Source: Oceanospirillaceae bacterium (GTDB lineage Bacteria > Pseudomonadota > Gammaproteobacteria > Pseudomonadales > Oceanobacteraceae). Taken from it: DNA of 64,000 nucleotides. Location of the stretch: contig PBQA01000015.1 of assembly GCA_002724925.1 (NCBI GenBank), positions 1 through 64,000 on the forward strand, written 5' to 3'. Both the position numbers and the translations under genes were made by a program. Position 1 is the first letter of the stretch, and the number at the start of each line of letters is the position of its first letter. The notes under the pieces are model-generated. The model saw only the letters and a list, made by a program, of their open reading frames with translations, made no database searches and was not told the DNA's origin. Below are positions 33,438 to 43,162 of the stretch, in pieces.

Positions 33438-34733
33438 TTACTTCTCAACGATAGCTACAACGCCCTGACCACCTGCTGCACAGATGGAAATCAGGCCACG
33501 ACCAGAACCTTTCTCGTCGATCATTTTCGCCAGAGACGAAACAATACGACCACCGGTCGCTGCGAATGGGTGACCTGTTGCAATAGAAGAACCATTGATG
33601 TTCAGCTTGCTGCGATCAATGCTGCCCAGTGGCTTGTCACGGCCCAGACGCTCTTTACAGAACTTCTCGTCTTCCCATGCTTTCAGAGTAGACAGTACAA
33701 CACCCGCGAACGCTTCGTGGATTTCGTAGAAGTCGAAGTCCTGCAGAGTCAGACCAGCGCGGTCCAGCATGCGAGGAACTGCGTATGCAGGCGCCATCAG
33801 CAGGCCTTCTTTCTCTTTGTTACCGTCTTTGCCGAAGAAATCGACAGCAGCAGTTTCGTAGAAAGAAAGATAAGCGCGTACTGGCAGGTTGTGCTCTTTC
33901 GCCCACTCTTCAGACGCCAGCAGTACACAAGATGCACCGTCAGTCAGGGCTGATGAGTTAGCAGCAGTCAGAGTACCTTTACCAGACTTCTTATCGAATG
34001 CAGGCTTCAGTTTCGCCAGCTTGTCCATGTCTGGTTCGCGAGCCAGGTTGTCTTTTTCCAGGCCCTGGAACGGAGTCACCAGATCATCGAAGAAACCACG
34101 ATCGTAGGCAGCCAGCAGGTTCTTGTGGCTGTTGAATGCGATTTCGTCCTGCTCTTCGCGGGTGATGCCCCACTCTTTCACAGTGATCTCAGTGTGATCA
34201 CCCATAGACAGGCCAGTACGTGGCTCGCCGTTACGAGGAATCAGAGGTGCCAGGTGCTTAGGACGAATCTTAGCCAGCTGCTTCAGTTTGTCCTTGGTGG
34301 TCTTCTTGCGGTTCGCTTCCAGCAGGATCTTACGCAGGCCTTCGCTTACGCCGATCGGTGCATCAGAAGTGGTGTCAGAACCACCAGCGATTGCTGAATC
34401 GATGTGACCCAGAGCAATCTTGTTAGCCGCCATCATCAGTGCCTGCAGACCAGTACCACACGCTTGCTGGATGTCAGTTGCTGGCGTTTGTGCGTCCAGA
34501 GCAGTGCTCAGTACACACTCACGAGTGAGGTTGAAGTCACGGCTGTGCTTGATTACAGCGCCAGCGATCACTTCACCGATACGCTCGCCCTGCAGGCTGT
34601 AGCGGTTTACCAGACCATTCAGTGCTGCAGTCAGCATGTCCTGGTTAGAAGCATAAGAGTACGCAGTATTAGAACGTGCGAAAGGAATACGGTTGCCGCC
34701 AATAATAGCGACGCGACGAACAGTCTGTGTCAT
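33438..34733 (-). CDS. Acetyl-CoA C-acyltransferase (thiolase), FadI-like
   Basis: It cleaves 3-ketoacyl-CoA to acyl-CoA and acetyl-CoA, or runs in the condensing direction. The 431-residue length is that of FadI-type thiolases (about 436) and longer than PhaA (about 393). The acyl-cysteine is in QQACGTGLQAL (about C91), the histidine in GSSIATGHPFAATGGR and the second cysteine in ISICAAGGQG. It diverges from a long FabG reductase, so both probably act in fatty acid or polyhydroxyalkanoate metabolism. Confidence 0.9.
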   Translation of the reverse strand: MTQTVRRVAIIGGNRIPFARSNTAYSYASNQDMLTAALNGLVNRYSLQGERIGEVIAGAVIKHSRDFNLTRECVLSTALDAQTPATDIQQACGTGLQALMMAANKIALGHIDSAIAGGSDTTSDAPIGVSEGLRKILLEANRKKTTKDKLKQLAKIRPKHLAPLIPRNGEPRTGLSMGDHTEITVKEWGITREEQDEIAFNSHKNLLAAYDRGFFDDLVTPFQGLEKDNLAREPDMDKLAKLKPAFDKKSGKGTLTAANSSALTDGASCVLLASEEWAKEHNLPVRAYLSFYETAAVDFFGKDGNKEKEGLLMAPAYAVPRMLDRAGLTLQDFDFYEIHEAFAGVVLSTLKAWEDEKFCKERLGRDKPLGSIDRSKLNINGSSIATGHPFAATGGRIVSSLAKMIDEKGSGRGLISICAAGGQGVVAIVEK

Positions 34734-35016
34734 GTCTCAATCCTGTCGGTGTAAAAACGGGAGCTTGTATAAAACTTGCCTATATAACGGCAGAACGCAA
34801 AATATCACAATATTCTGCCCAGTGCTGCGCAAGTCTATCGAACCAGCAACTGGCAGCATTGGCTGAAGTGACATAAGACCGTATGCCTGAGGTCAATTTC
34901 AGGGGTTATTAATGTTGGTCTAATCTGTTACCTTCCGGCGCTGTACATCGTGCCGATGTGATCCAAGTATCAACTCCCGTAACCCAAACGCATGTAAGAA
35001 ACGAACGGAACGGACC
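34734..35016. other. Divergent control region of thiolase and FabG genes
   Basis: It holds no gene. Visible features are an AATATCACAATATT inverted pair near 34800 and several AT-rich -10-like tracts, including TATATAACGG near 34780. A TTGGTCTAATCTGTTACC segment near 34916 has one half that looks like a FadR half-site, but the other half does not match. No promoter or operator can be assigned with confidence. Confidence 0.4.
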
Positions 35017-36435
35017 ATGAGCAACTTTTACGAAACAATGTTGAACAACAACCTGGGCCGCAGCCTGCTGAAAAACGTTGGCCTGCCTACCCCTATCGAA
35101 CTGAAGCGCTACAACCCAAATCAGGAAACTTACTTCGAAGGTAAGGTTCTGGTTGGTACCAGCAAGGGCGGTGCTCTGCTGAACGATCTGATGCGCAACC
35201 TGAAAGAAGCGAAAGCGACTGTTTACTTCCCAGCGGCTGCACAGACTGCTGCTGACATCCTGGCCGCTGCCGACAAAGCAGGCGTTCGTGCTATTGGTGT
35301 TGAAACCAAGAAAGGCATGGCTGAAAAGTTCGACGCTCTGGTATTCGACGCTTCTGGCTTTGAAAGCGGCGCTGACCTGAACCAGCTCTACTACTTCTTC
35401 AACCCAGTTATGCGTCAGCTGAACAGCAACGGTCGCGTTATCGTTCTGGGTCGCCCACACATGAAAGCAAAGACTGGTGAACAGGCCGCAGCAATGCGTG
35501 CACTGGAAGGTTTCACCCGTTCTGTTGCTAAAGAAATCGGTAAGAAGTCTGCAAACGCTACTTCTGTTTACGTCGAAGAAGGCGCAGAAGCGAACATGGA
35601 CTCTGCGTTCCGTTTCGTTATCTCTGCTAAGTCTGCGTACATGGACGGTCAGGTTCTGACTGTGTCTAAAGCTGACGCGAACACCTACCCAGACTGGCAC
35701 AAGCCTCTGGCTGGCAAAGTTGCTCTGGTGACTGGTGCAGCACGTGGTATCGGTGAAGCAATCGCCCGTACTCTGGCTCGCGACGGCGCTAAAGTGGTTG
35801 GTCTGGACATTCCACCAGCAGAAGCAGATCTGAGCCGTGTTATGGCTGAAATCGGCGGCGAAGTACTGCTGGCTGACATCTCTTCTAAAGAAGCGCCTCA
35901 GCAGATTTCAGACAAACTGAAAGAACTGGGCGGCGGTGACGTGATTGTTCACAACGCAGGTGTTACCCGCGACAAGATGCTGGCGAACATGCCTGAGCAC
36001 TGGTGGAACATGACCATCGACATCAACCTGCTGGCTGAAGAGCACATCAACGATGCACTGATCGCCAACAAAACCATCAACAAAGGCGCAAGCATCATCT
36101 GCGTATCTTCTATGAATGGTATTGCTGGTCAGCTTGGTCAGACCAACTACGCAGCGTCTAAAGCAGGTGTGATCGGTTACGTTCAGTACATGGCGCCTGA
36201 ACTGGCTAAGAAAGGCATCACCATCAACGCAGTAGCTCCTGGTTTCATCGAAACTCAGATGACTGACGCTATTCCGTTCATGACTCGTGAAGTTGGCCGT
36301 CGCCTGAACTCTCTGTCTCAGGGCGGTAAGCCAGTAGACGTAGCAGAAACCATCGCGTTCTTCGGTAACCCGGCGTCTAACGGCGTTAGCGGTAACGTGG
36401 TACGTGTATGTGGTCAGTCTCTGGTTGGTGCGTGA
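35017..36435 (+). CDS. High-molecular-weight 3-oxoacyl-ACP/CoA reductase, FabG4-type
   Basis: The 472-residue protein has an extra N-terminal Rossmann-like domain (about 1-215, no dinucleotide motif seen) fused to a complete short-chain dehydrogenase (about 216-472). The second domain has the cofactor motif VTGAARGIGEAIA, an acidic selector in VVGLDIPP, the HNAG motif in VHNAGVTRDKM, catalytic serine in CVSSMNGIAG and YAASK. The architecture is that of HMwFabG enzymes. Its neighbour is the thiolase, so a role in beta-oxidation, reverse beta-oxidation or polyhydroxyalkanoate precursor supply is likely. Codon use is strongly biased to favoured codons. Confidence 0.88.
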   Translation: MSNFYETMLNNNLGRSLLKNVGLPTPIELKRYNPNQETYFEGKVLVGTSKGGALLNDLMRNLKEAKATVYFPAAAQTAADILAAADKAGVRAIGVETKKGMAEKFDALVFDASGFESGADLNQLYYFFNPVMRQLNSNGRVIVLGRPHMKAKTGEQAAAMRALEGFTRSVAKEIGKKSANATSVYVEEGAEANMDSAFRFVISAKSAYMDGQVLTVSKADANTYPDWHKPLAGKVALVTGAARGIGEAIARTLARDGAKVVGLDIPPAEADLSRVMAEIGGEVLLADISSKEAPQQISDKLKELGGGDVIVHNAGVTRDKMLANMPEHWWNMTIDINLLAEEHINDALIANKTINKGASIICVSSMNGIAGQLGQTNYAASKAGVIGYVQYMAPELAKKGITINAVAPGFIETQMTDAIPFMTREVGRRLNSLSQGGKPVDVAETIAFFGNPASNGVSGNVVRVCGQSLVGA

Positions 36436-36462
36436 TTACGCAGAATACTAGACACTGAAACG

Positions 36463-36488
36463 AAAAAGCCGGCAATTGCCGGCTTTTT
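36463..36488 (+). terminator. Palindromic terminator after the long fabG
   Basis: AAAGCCGGCAATTGCCGGCT is followed by T6, and the core GCCGGCAATTGCCGGC is a perfect palindrome flanked by A5 and T6. It can work in both directions and also lies beyond the small gene at 36522. Confidence 0.88.
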
Positions 36489-36521
36489 TGTGTCTGATAC
36501 TCGGTCAAATTATTAATCCAT

Positions 36522-36725
36522 TCACCGCTTCTTTTTCGCTTTCTTCTTACGTAAAAAATCTTTCACGGGCGTCTTCTTCGTAGGCAGAGCACCTTCAAAA
36601 CGCTTGCGCATCTCTTCAACTTTTTCTTCTTTGTCTTTGTGTGAGCGCTCTGCACGGTGCTTCTCACCCGCTTTTGCGAAATCTACTACTTTCGAGTCTG
36701 CCAACGCTGCCTCCGCTGAAGCCAA
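36522..36725 (-). CDS. Small basic hypothetical protein
   Basis: The 67-residue protein is highly charged and Lys/Arg/Glu-rich, with no hydrophobic segment. It ends in FLRKKKAKKKR and has a middle helix KHRAERSHKDKEEKVEEMRK. It is probably a nucleic-acid- or ribosome-associated small protein. No family was recognised. It diverges from hrpB (62 bases between starts). Confidence 0.5.
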   Translation of the reverse strand: MASAEAALADSKVVDFAKAGEKHRAERSHKDKEEKVEEMRKRFEGALPTKKTPVKDFLRKKKAKKKR

Positions 36726-36786
36726 TAACGATGATGACCTTCATGCTATCATCAAGGTCTTTCAGTTCCAGTAGCAAAAGAGTGCA

Positions 36787-39234
36787 ATGTCCACAGTTTT
36801 ACCCATTGATGCGGTTCTTGACGACCTGAAAGCCGCACTCGCAGTGAATGCCAATACGCTGCTGATCGCTCAGCCCGGCGCCGGTAAAACAACTCGCGTC
36901 CCTCTGGTTCTTCTTCAGGAAGAATGGCTGGCTGGAAAGAAGATCCTCATGCTCGAACCTCGTCGGGTTGCTGCACGTAATGCCGCAACCTTTATGGCAA
37001 CGCAATTAAATGAAAAAGCCGGCGGCACCGTCGGTTATCGTATGCGCCTTGAAAGTAAGGTATCGGCAACGACGAGGATTGAAGTGGTCACGGAAGGTAT
37101 CCTTACCCGTATGCTTCTGGATGATCCGGAGCTTTCAGGAGTAGGCCTGATTATCTTTGACGAATTCCATGAGCGGAATCTGGCCTCAGATCAGGGCCTA
37201 GCTCTGTGTCTTCAGGCGCAGCAGGTGTTTAATCCTGAATTAAAGCTGCTGGTGATGTCGGCCACGCTGGATGCCCCGGAGTTGTCGGGTCTGCTGGACG
37301 CACCTGTTATCGAATCGGAAGGTCGCACGTTTCCGGTAGAAAACCATTACCGCCCTCCCCGCGATGCCAATGAGCGTTTGGTGCCTCACGTTTGTCGAGT
37401 CATAGGTGAAGCCCTGCGCGATACGGAGGGCGATATTCTGGTCTTTCTGCCGGGCGCAGGCGAGATCAGCCGGGTGCAAGAATCGCTGGCTGGCACCATA
37501 GACAATATTCTGATCACCCCACTACATGGCCAACTCAGTGATAAAGACCAGAAAGTCGCGCTGACGCCTGATTCTGAAGGTCGCCGCAAAGTCATTCTCT
37601 CAACAAACATTGCTGAGAGCTCGGTGACGATTGACGGAGTGCGCACCGTAATTGATTGCGGGCTGGAAAAACGCGTTCGTTTTCGCGCAGTACTTGGGAT
37701 GCAGGAGCTGGTCACACAGGACATCTCCCAGGCCAGTGCTGTCCAACGTGCAGGCCGTGCCGGACGACAAGCCCCCGGTGTCTGCTACCGCCTGTTTACC
37801 GAAACCAGTATGCAGCAACGTCCTGCCCATATCCGCCCGGAAATTAGCGGTGCTGATCTCGCGCCTCTGCTGCTGGATCTGGTGCAGTGGGGAGCGTCTG
37901 CCGGCGAACTCGACTGGCTGACACCGCCTCCTACAGGGCACCTGAATCAGGCAGCTGATCTACTGAGTACCCTTGGCATTCTGCAGGAAGGTCAGCTGAC
38001 CGGGCATGGCCAGCAATGCATGCAAACCGGGCTGGAGCCACGACTGGCCAATATGCTTATCCGGGGAGCCAGCGCTGGCATGGCCACCGCCGCCTGCGAG
38101 CTGGCAGCACTGCTGCAAGAGCCTGCGCTGCTGCGCCAGCAGGACGATATCGAGCGGATCATCCACCACGAACGCGGTTCACCGCGTTGGAAAGCGCGTA
38201 TTGCTCCTCGGGCACGGCGATTGGAGAAATCGCTGCCCAGTAAAAGCGCAACGAGCGCCCATGCTGACACTGGATTTCTGTTGGGTTGCGCTTACCCAGA
38301 CAGAATCGCCCAGAAACGCAGCTCAGACACCCAGTATCTGCTAGCGTCGGGCGCAGGCGCTGCGCTCTCTGACCACAGTCCGTTAACGGGTCAGGCGTGG
38401 CTCGCCTGCGCTGATATTGCCGCAGGACAACCCAACCGTATCCGTACCGCGGCGACGCTTTCAGAACAGGCGCTGTCGCAACTCACCGAGCTCCATCCGC
38501 ACATGCTCAGCCGCCATATCGACGCGCGCTGGCTCGATAACGGCCAGCTTCAGACAGAAGAACAGCAGTGCCTCGGTAAGCTCGTGGTGGAACGTAAAAA
38601 GCTCGACTCCATGAGCGCTGACGACTGGCAGCAAGCCTGGCGCGACCTGATCAGCGCGAAAGGACTCAACATCCTCAACTGGGATGACAGCGCGACGACA
38701 TTGCGTGCACGCATGCAGCTTGCCCATCAGCACGATTCAAGCGCGTGGCCGGATGTCTCAGATGAAGCACTACTGCGCCGGCTCGACGACTGGCTGATGC
38801 CGTTTTTAAATAGCGCACGGAACCTGCGCGATCTGAAAAAACTGAACCTGAACGACGCACTGCTCTCAATACTGGAATGGAACCAGCAACAAGCGCTGGC
38901 ATCACTGGTACCGACGCATATTAAAGTCCCCAGCGGATCGAATATCCGCATCGATTACAGCCAGAACCCTCCGGTGCTGGCCGTCAAACTGCAAGAAATG
39001 TTCGGTTTTGAAGGCCAGCCGTCCATTCTGAATGGTCAGCTGCCACTGATGATTCATCTGTTATCACCGGCACAGCGCCCTCTTCAGGTCACTCAGGATC
39101 TACCCCATTTCTGGCGGCACACGTACGCTGAGGTACGCAAAGATATGCGCGGTCGCTACCCGAAGCATCCCTGGCCGGAAGACCCGATGTCGGCGGAAGC
39201 GACCAGATTTACAAAACGCCGACCTCAATCATGA
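36787..39234 (+). CDS. hrpB: ATP-dependent helicase HrpB
   Basis: The 815-residue protein is a DEAH-type helicase. It has the P-loop AQPGAGKTTRVPL, the motif II box in IIFDEFHERN, SAT in VMSATLDAPE and the late motif QRAGRAGRQAPGVCYRLF. The HA2-like region and the HrpB C-terminal domain (to RFTKRRPQS) follow. HrpB is a common gammaproteobacterial protein of uncertain RNA target. It is a single gene with a strong start. Confidence 0.94.
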   Translation: MSTVLPIDAVLDDLKAALAVNANTLLIAQPGAGKTTRVPLVLLQEEWLAGKKILMLEPRRVAARNAATFMATQLNEKAGGTVGYRMRLESKVSATTRIEVVTEGILTRMLLDDPELSGVGLIIFDEFHERNLASDQGLALCLQAQQVFNPELKLLVMSATLDAPELSGLLDAPVIESEGRTFPVENHYRPPRDANERLVPHVCRVIGEALRDTEGDILVFLPGAGEISRVQESLAGTIDNILITPLHGQLSDKDQKVALTPDSEGRRKVILSTNIAESSVTIDGVRTVIDCGLEKRVRFRAVLGMQELVTQDISQASAVQRAGRAGRQAPGVCYRLFTETSMQQRPAHIRPEISGADLAPLLLDLVQWGASAGELDWLTPPPTGHLNQAADLLSTLGILQEGQLTGHGQQCMQTGLEPRLANMLIRGASAGMATAACELAALLQEPALLRQQDDIERIIHHERGSPRWKARIAPRARRLEKSLPSKSATSAHADTGFLLGCAYPDRIAQKRSSDTQYLLASGAGAALSDHSPLTGQAWLACADIAAGQPNRIRTAATLSEQALSQLTELHPHMLSRHIDARWLDNGQLQTEEQQCLGKLVVERKKLDSMSADDWQQAWRDLISAKGLNILNWDDSATTLRARMQLAHQHDSSAWPDVSDEALLRRLDDWLMPFLNSARNLRDLKKLNLNDALLSILEWNQQQALASLVPTHIKVPSGSNIRIDYSQNPPVLAVKLQEMFGFEGQPSILNGQLPLMIHLLSPAQRPLQVTQDLPHFWRHTYAEVRKDMRGRYPKHPWPEDPMSAEATRFTKRRPQS

Positions 39235-39310
39235 ACTGTCGTACAGTATTTGAACGAAATATCGGATACAATGCGCCATAAAGATTATAAAAAAACGATG
39301 GAGGGACCCC

Positions 39311-39733
39311 ATGCGACAGCTCATATTGGCTGCTGCCATCATCATTGCCGTTCTTTCTGCCGTCTGGTTTACCCAGCCACGGCTCAGCGAAAATCTGAAT
39401 AACCCATCGGATGCCGTAACAACTGAAAATGAAACGGCTGATGAAACCAGCAGTACTGCAGCTACTCCAGATTCAGCCTCATCCAACGCACACAGTGATC
39501 ATGACCATGATCACGACGGCGAACTTCCCGCCGAGCTCGAGGAGTACATCGAAAGCCAGCGCATACCCGCCAGTGAAATACCGATTACCGTTCATGGAGA
39601 TGGAACTGCAACCGCCCACACCGGAAAACAATACTCAACTGTGATGATGATGATCATCGATGAAGATGGCACGCGTCGAATGGTCGAGCGGCAAATTACC
39701 CCTGAAGGAACCGTGGTAGTACCCAATGAATAA
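39311..39733 (+). CDS. Signal-anchored His-rich hypothetical protein
   Basis: The 140-residue protein has an N-terminal hydrophobic segment (LILAAAIIIAVLSAVWF, about 4-20) that can anchor it in the inner membrane. A Thr/Ser/Asp/Glu-rich linker follows, then a metal-binding-looking run HSDHDHDHDGE (about 62-72), then a globular tail (STVMMMIIDEDGTRRMVERQ). A good ribosome-binding site (GGAGGG) precedes the ATG. It overlaps the start of the giant metallopeptidase-like gene by 8 bases, so the two are coupled, and it may supply metal or help export. No family is recognised. Confidence 0.65.
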   Translation: MRQLILAAAIIIAVLSAVWFTQPRLSENLNNPSDAVTTENETADETSSTAATPDSASSNAHSDHDHDHDGELPAELEEYIESQRIPASEIPITVHGDGTATAHTGKQYSTVMMMIIDEDGTRRMVERQITPEGTVVVPNE

Positions 39734-42700
39734 GTTTTTGAGCCTTTTATTCTTGATTGCCTGTAGTGCACAAGCTGACATTATCATCGTGAATCAAAAT
39801 GATCCTGATGAGGGCCTGAACGACCCCTCTGAACGCACTCCAATAGGTGGAAACACGGGTGAGACTCTGGGTGAACAGCGACTCAATGTTTTATTTGAAG
39901 CTGCCCGTATTTTAAATGAGAGCCTGGATATAAAATACGATGTCCACGTCGGTTCGCAATTTACAGTTCTACCTTGCTCAGACGATGGTACGGTATTGGG
40001 TCAAGCTGGAGCTTCTGACTATTACCTGGATTATTCAAATGGGAGCGTAGTTCCATATGCGCTGGCAAATCACATACTCGACAGAGACCTGAATGGCTCT
40101 GGGCTAGAAATTGACACCCAGTTTAACAGCGCGCTCGACAATCAAAATGGCTGTACGGCCGGTTTGAGTTGGTATTATGGTTTTGATTCAGCGCCAGATG
40201 ACAGCACATCATTTTTAAGCGTTGTCTTACATGAAATAGTTCATGGAATGGGATTCATCGGGTTAATGAGATCGTCTGCGCATGCTCCTTTCAGCTGGCC
40301 TGATGGTAAAGAAGGCTTCAGCCTGTTATCTAAAAATCTCGGACGCGCAGGCTTATCAGCTACGTTAGACGAGATGACTCGCGGCCAGCGTATTACCGCA
40401 ATGACATCTGGCGACAGACTGACGTGGAAAGGCGATTCAGCCAATAACAAAACCAGCAATTATTCTAGCGGCGTCAATCAGAATGAAATTCAGTTTTACG
40501 CACCTTCCAGTTTCGATTCTGGCTCTTCCCTGTCCCACTTTGATGTTGACTTAGCACCAGACGAGCTCATGGAGCCGATATACACTGACACTTTCTCTGA
40601 TATCGGACTGTCGCTTGAAGTATTGATCGACATAGGCTGGTCGCCAAATCCGGATAACCTTCCGAACTACCCGCCCGAGTTCACAGAAGTACCCACACAG
40701 TCGACAACTGAAGACACCTCTTTCGATGTCGAACTCAGTGCTACAGACATCAACGATGATGAGCTGACCTATCATGTTTCAAGCGTTTCTGCGGGCTTAT
40801 CAGCAAGTGTCAGCGGAGCAACTTTAACTGTCTCACCCGACGAGAATTTTTTTGGTGAAGGCTCTGTTACTGCTTCCGTTTACGATGGTGAAAACACTGT
40901 GACAACCAGCTTTAGCGTGACTGTCACACCAGTGAACGATGAGCCAGCGATTTCTGAAGTTGCGGATGTCACATTCCCTGAAGGGGATACTGCTTCCTTA
41001 ACGATCTCAGTGTCAGACGTCGATAATGCCATGAATGAATTGAGCGTCACGGCGACAACGACTAACACAGAGCTTGGTATGACCTTGAGCGATAAAGAAA
41101 TCTCGTTTACTCCAGACGAGAATTACTTCGGCCAAGGTGTCGTAACCGTGACTGTAAGTGACGGAGATAAACAAAGTAGTCTTAGCTTTAACGTCACAAT
41201 CACCAACATTAACGACGAACCGGTGCTTTTGACGGAATCACACCAAACATTAACAGAAGACACCCCTCTGACACTGACACTGACTGCAGTGGATTTGGAT
41301 GGTGACGCTCTGACCTACTCAATACTGGGAACTCGTCAAGGTGTCAGCGCAGCCATCAGTGGAGCAGAACTTACAATAACTCCCGATGAAAACTTTAATG
41401 GTAGCTCAACACTGACTGTGATCGTCAGTGATGGAATCGCAGACCGTGGAACTGCGATCAGCCTGACAGTTACGCCAGAAAATGATGAGCCGGTACTCGA
41501 CGCTATAACAAACCGCTCTTTCGAACAGGCATCGGGCGCAACGATTGCCCTCAGTGGTAGTGACGTCGACGGCGACGCTCTGAGTTTCAGTGTGGAAAGT
41601 CTTAACCCGGAACTAGTAACCGCTACCGTCGAAGGAAGCACACTGGTACTGGCTGCCGCCGATGAGTTCAACGGCAGCGCTACAATATCGGTAAGTGTTA
41701 CTGACGGTGAGTTATCAGACACAAAAACCTTTATTGCAACTGTTATCGACGGGACCGAGCCGTCTCCCCTATCCATCCTGGTGAATGATCAGGTCGTAGC
41801 ATCTGGCTCGCGAATTGAAGTGGATTCTCTTTCAACCGTAGAGTTCGAGGTATCAGGAGGTAACGGACAATACAGCTTTGAGGTTTTCTATCAGGGTAAC
41901 CGCCCTGACCTTCTTGAAGGGGAAGGTAATCGCCGTGAACTTAGACTGCCGACAGCCGGTGCCTTTGCTGGTGATTACCTCATTACTATCGACGACGGTC
42001 TGGCGAGCGTAGACGAGGCAACAGTTACCCTAAGCCGACCTTTACTGCTTACTCCTTCAGTTACTCCTGTGATGGCGGGATCAAGTCAGGCCAGACTGCT
42101 CGCAACAGGCGGCACTGTTGGCTCGGACGTGACCTTCTCCGTAGACAGTGGCGAACTACCTGAGGGCAGCACTGCCCCGGTATTCACTGACAATGAGGGC
42201 GGCACAGTCATTACTGCAACTGCGGCGGATAACTCTGAAGCTAACAACCCGGCTTCTGTTCATATCGATGCAACAAATGCCACCCCTGGGCTATACGCAG
42301 TAGAGGCTAGCGTCAGTTCTGCGCCAGCCGCGTCGTTTGACTTACAAGTCGTTGCGAGAAATCAGGTAATGTTCAATGTCGTAGATAGTTCAGGTATTGG
42401 ATTAGAAGCCCTGGTTACGGTCGATGACGAGCGCACAAATGCATGGGGCATAGAGCAATCGGTAATGACAACAGACGATGGTTCGGCAGAGCTGGCTCTG
42501 CCAGATACCAGTCTCAATCTGACCGTGAGCAAAGAGGGATATAACTCCAAGATAATCGAGTATCAGGGCTCTTCTCAAGTGACAGTTACCCTCGAAGTGT
42601 CAGATGGATACTACCGATTGACTGGTCTGGTTACCGCAGAAGGATTTGATTTCCGCTTTATACGCCCTGAACTGAAGCTGACCATGTCGGATGAATCAGT

Positions 42701-43034
42701 ACTATCGATCCGGCCGACAACAGTCGCGGATAATCAGGTACAGTTTGAATGGATCGGTGACGTTCAGGAGCTTTCTCCACAGACACTGACAGTTAGCCAC
42801 CGAAGTGCAGATGCTGTGGAAGTGACTTTGCGACCTGACCTCGGAGAGGAGGAGGTTTCCATCTCTCTGATCGGTCCCGATGTGGCCCCGGCACCGGGCA
42901 ACGATGACAATGAGTCCGGTCAAACAGATTCAGGCAATAGTGACTCCGGCGGCAGCTCTGGCGGCGGCAACGCAGCCTGGTTGCTTGTAACGGCAATGGT
43001 ATTGATTGGTCGCCGTCGTCTGAAAACTTCCTGA
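39726..43034 (+). CDS. Giant secreted protein: leishmanolysin-like zinc peptidase, cadherin/Ig-like repeats, GlyGly-CTERM tail
   Basis: The 1102-residue precursor has a signal peptide (about 1-17). The N-terminal domain carries HEIVHGMGF (H169, E170, H173), with the next expected ligand in LSHFDVDLAPDELMEP (H271, Met282); this H-E-x-x-H...H...M layout is that of the M8 leishmanolysin group. From residue about 315, several repeats share NDEP-type starts, typical of cadherin/Ig-like tandem domains. A carboxypeptidase-regulatory-like region (VMFNVVDSSGIGLEALVTVD) precedes a Gly-rich linker, a hydrophobic helix and GRRRLKTS, the GlyGly-CTERM sorting pattern. It likely is a surface or secreted protease. 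It is the first of two tandem paralogs. Confidence 0.82.
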   Translation: MNKFLSLLFLIACSAQADIIIVNQNDPDEGLNDPSERTPIGGNTGETLGEQRLNVLFEAARILNESLDIKYDVHVGSQFTVLPCSDDGTVLGQAGASDYYLDYSNGSVVPYALANHILDRDLNGSGLEIDTQFNSALDNQNGCTAGLSWYYGFDSAPDDSTSFLSVVLHEIVHGMGFIGLMRSSAHAPFSWPDGKEGFSLLSKNLGRAGLSATLDEMTRGQRITAMTSGDRLTWKGDSANNKTSNYSSGVNQNEIQFYAPSSFDSGSSLSHFDVDLAPDELMEPIYTDTFSDIGLSLEVLIDIGWSPNPDNLPNYPPEFTEVPTQSTTEDTSFDVELSATDINDDELTYHVSSVSAGLSASVSGATLTVSPDENFFGEGSVTASVYDGENTVTTSFSVTVTPVNDEPAISEVADVTFPEGDTASLTISVSDVDNAMNELSVTATTTNTELGMTLSDKEISFTPDENYFGQGVVTVTVSDGDKQSSLSFNVTITNINDEPVLLTESHQTLTEDTPLTLTLTAVDLDGDALTYSILGTRQGVSAAISGAELTITPDENFNGSSTLTVIVSDGIADRGTAISLTVTPENDEPVLDAITNRSFEQASGATIALSGSDVDGDALSFSVESLNPELVTATVEGSTLVLAAADEFNGSATISVSVTDGELSDTKTFIATVIDGTEPSPLSILVNDQVVASGSRIEVDSLSTVEFEVSGGNGQYSFEVFYQGNRPDLLEGEGNRRELRLPTAGAFAGDYLITIDDGLASVDEATVTLSRPLLLTPSVTPVMAGSSQARLLATGGTVGSDVTFSVDSGELPEGSTAPVFTDNEGGTVITATAADNSEANNPASVHIDATNATPGLYAVEASVSSAPAASFDLQVVARNQVMFNVVDSSGIGLEALVTVDDERTNAWGIEQSVMTTDDGSAELALPDTSLNLTVSKEGYNSKIIEYQGSSQVTVTLEVSDGYYRLTGLVTAEGFDFRFIRPELKLTMSDESVLSIRPTTVADNQVQFEWIGDVQELSPQTLTVSHRSADAVEVTLRPDLGEEEVSISLIGPDVAPAPGNDDNESGQTDSGNSDSGGSSGGGNAAWLLVTAMVLIGRRRLKTS

Positions 43035-43048
43035 TAACGCCCGAAAAC

Positions 43049-43120
43049 AGTGTCTCTGTAACACAGAGACACTAACAACACTTACATGGATTAACGGAAA
43101 CGCACTGGTGTGCGTTTCCG
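43049..43120. terminator. Two perfect 11-bp hairpins between the paralogous peptidase genes
   Basis: AGTGTCTCTGT-AAC-ACAGAGACACT covers 43049-43073 and CGGAAACGCAC-TGGT-GTGCGTTTCCG covers 43095-43120. Neither has a T-tract. They may end transcription of the first gene in part, protect the mRNA, or mark a recombination seam of the tandem duplication. Confidence 0.55.
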
Positions 43121-43162
43121 TCCCAGCTACTCTGTGATGACAGTACTCTGCAGGTAGCTCCC

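Noticed and set aside
34908-34935. TTGGTCTAATCTGTTACC as a FadR operator between thiolase and fabG
   Set aside because: Only one half-site resembles FadR, the other half does not pair, so the call is unsupported.
40221-40260. Classical metzincin site HExxHxxGxxH in the giant secreted protein
   Set aside because: The third histidine is not at the expected place (Gly or Thr is there); the later SHFD histidine fits a leishmanolysin-type layout better.
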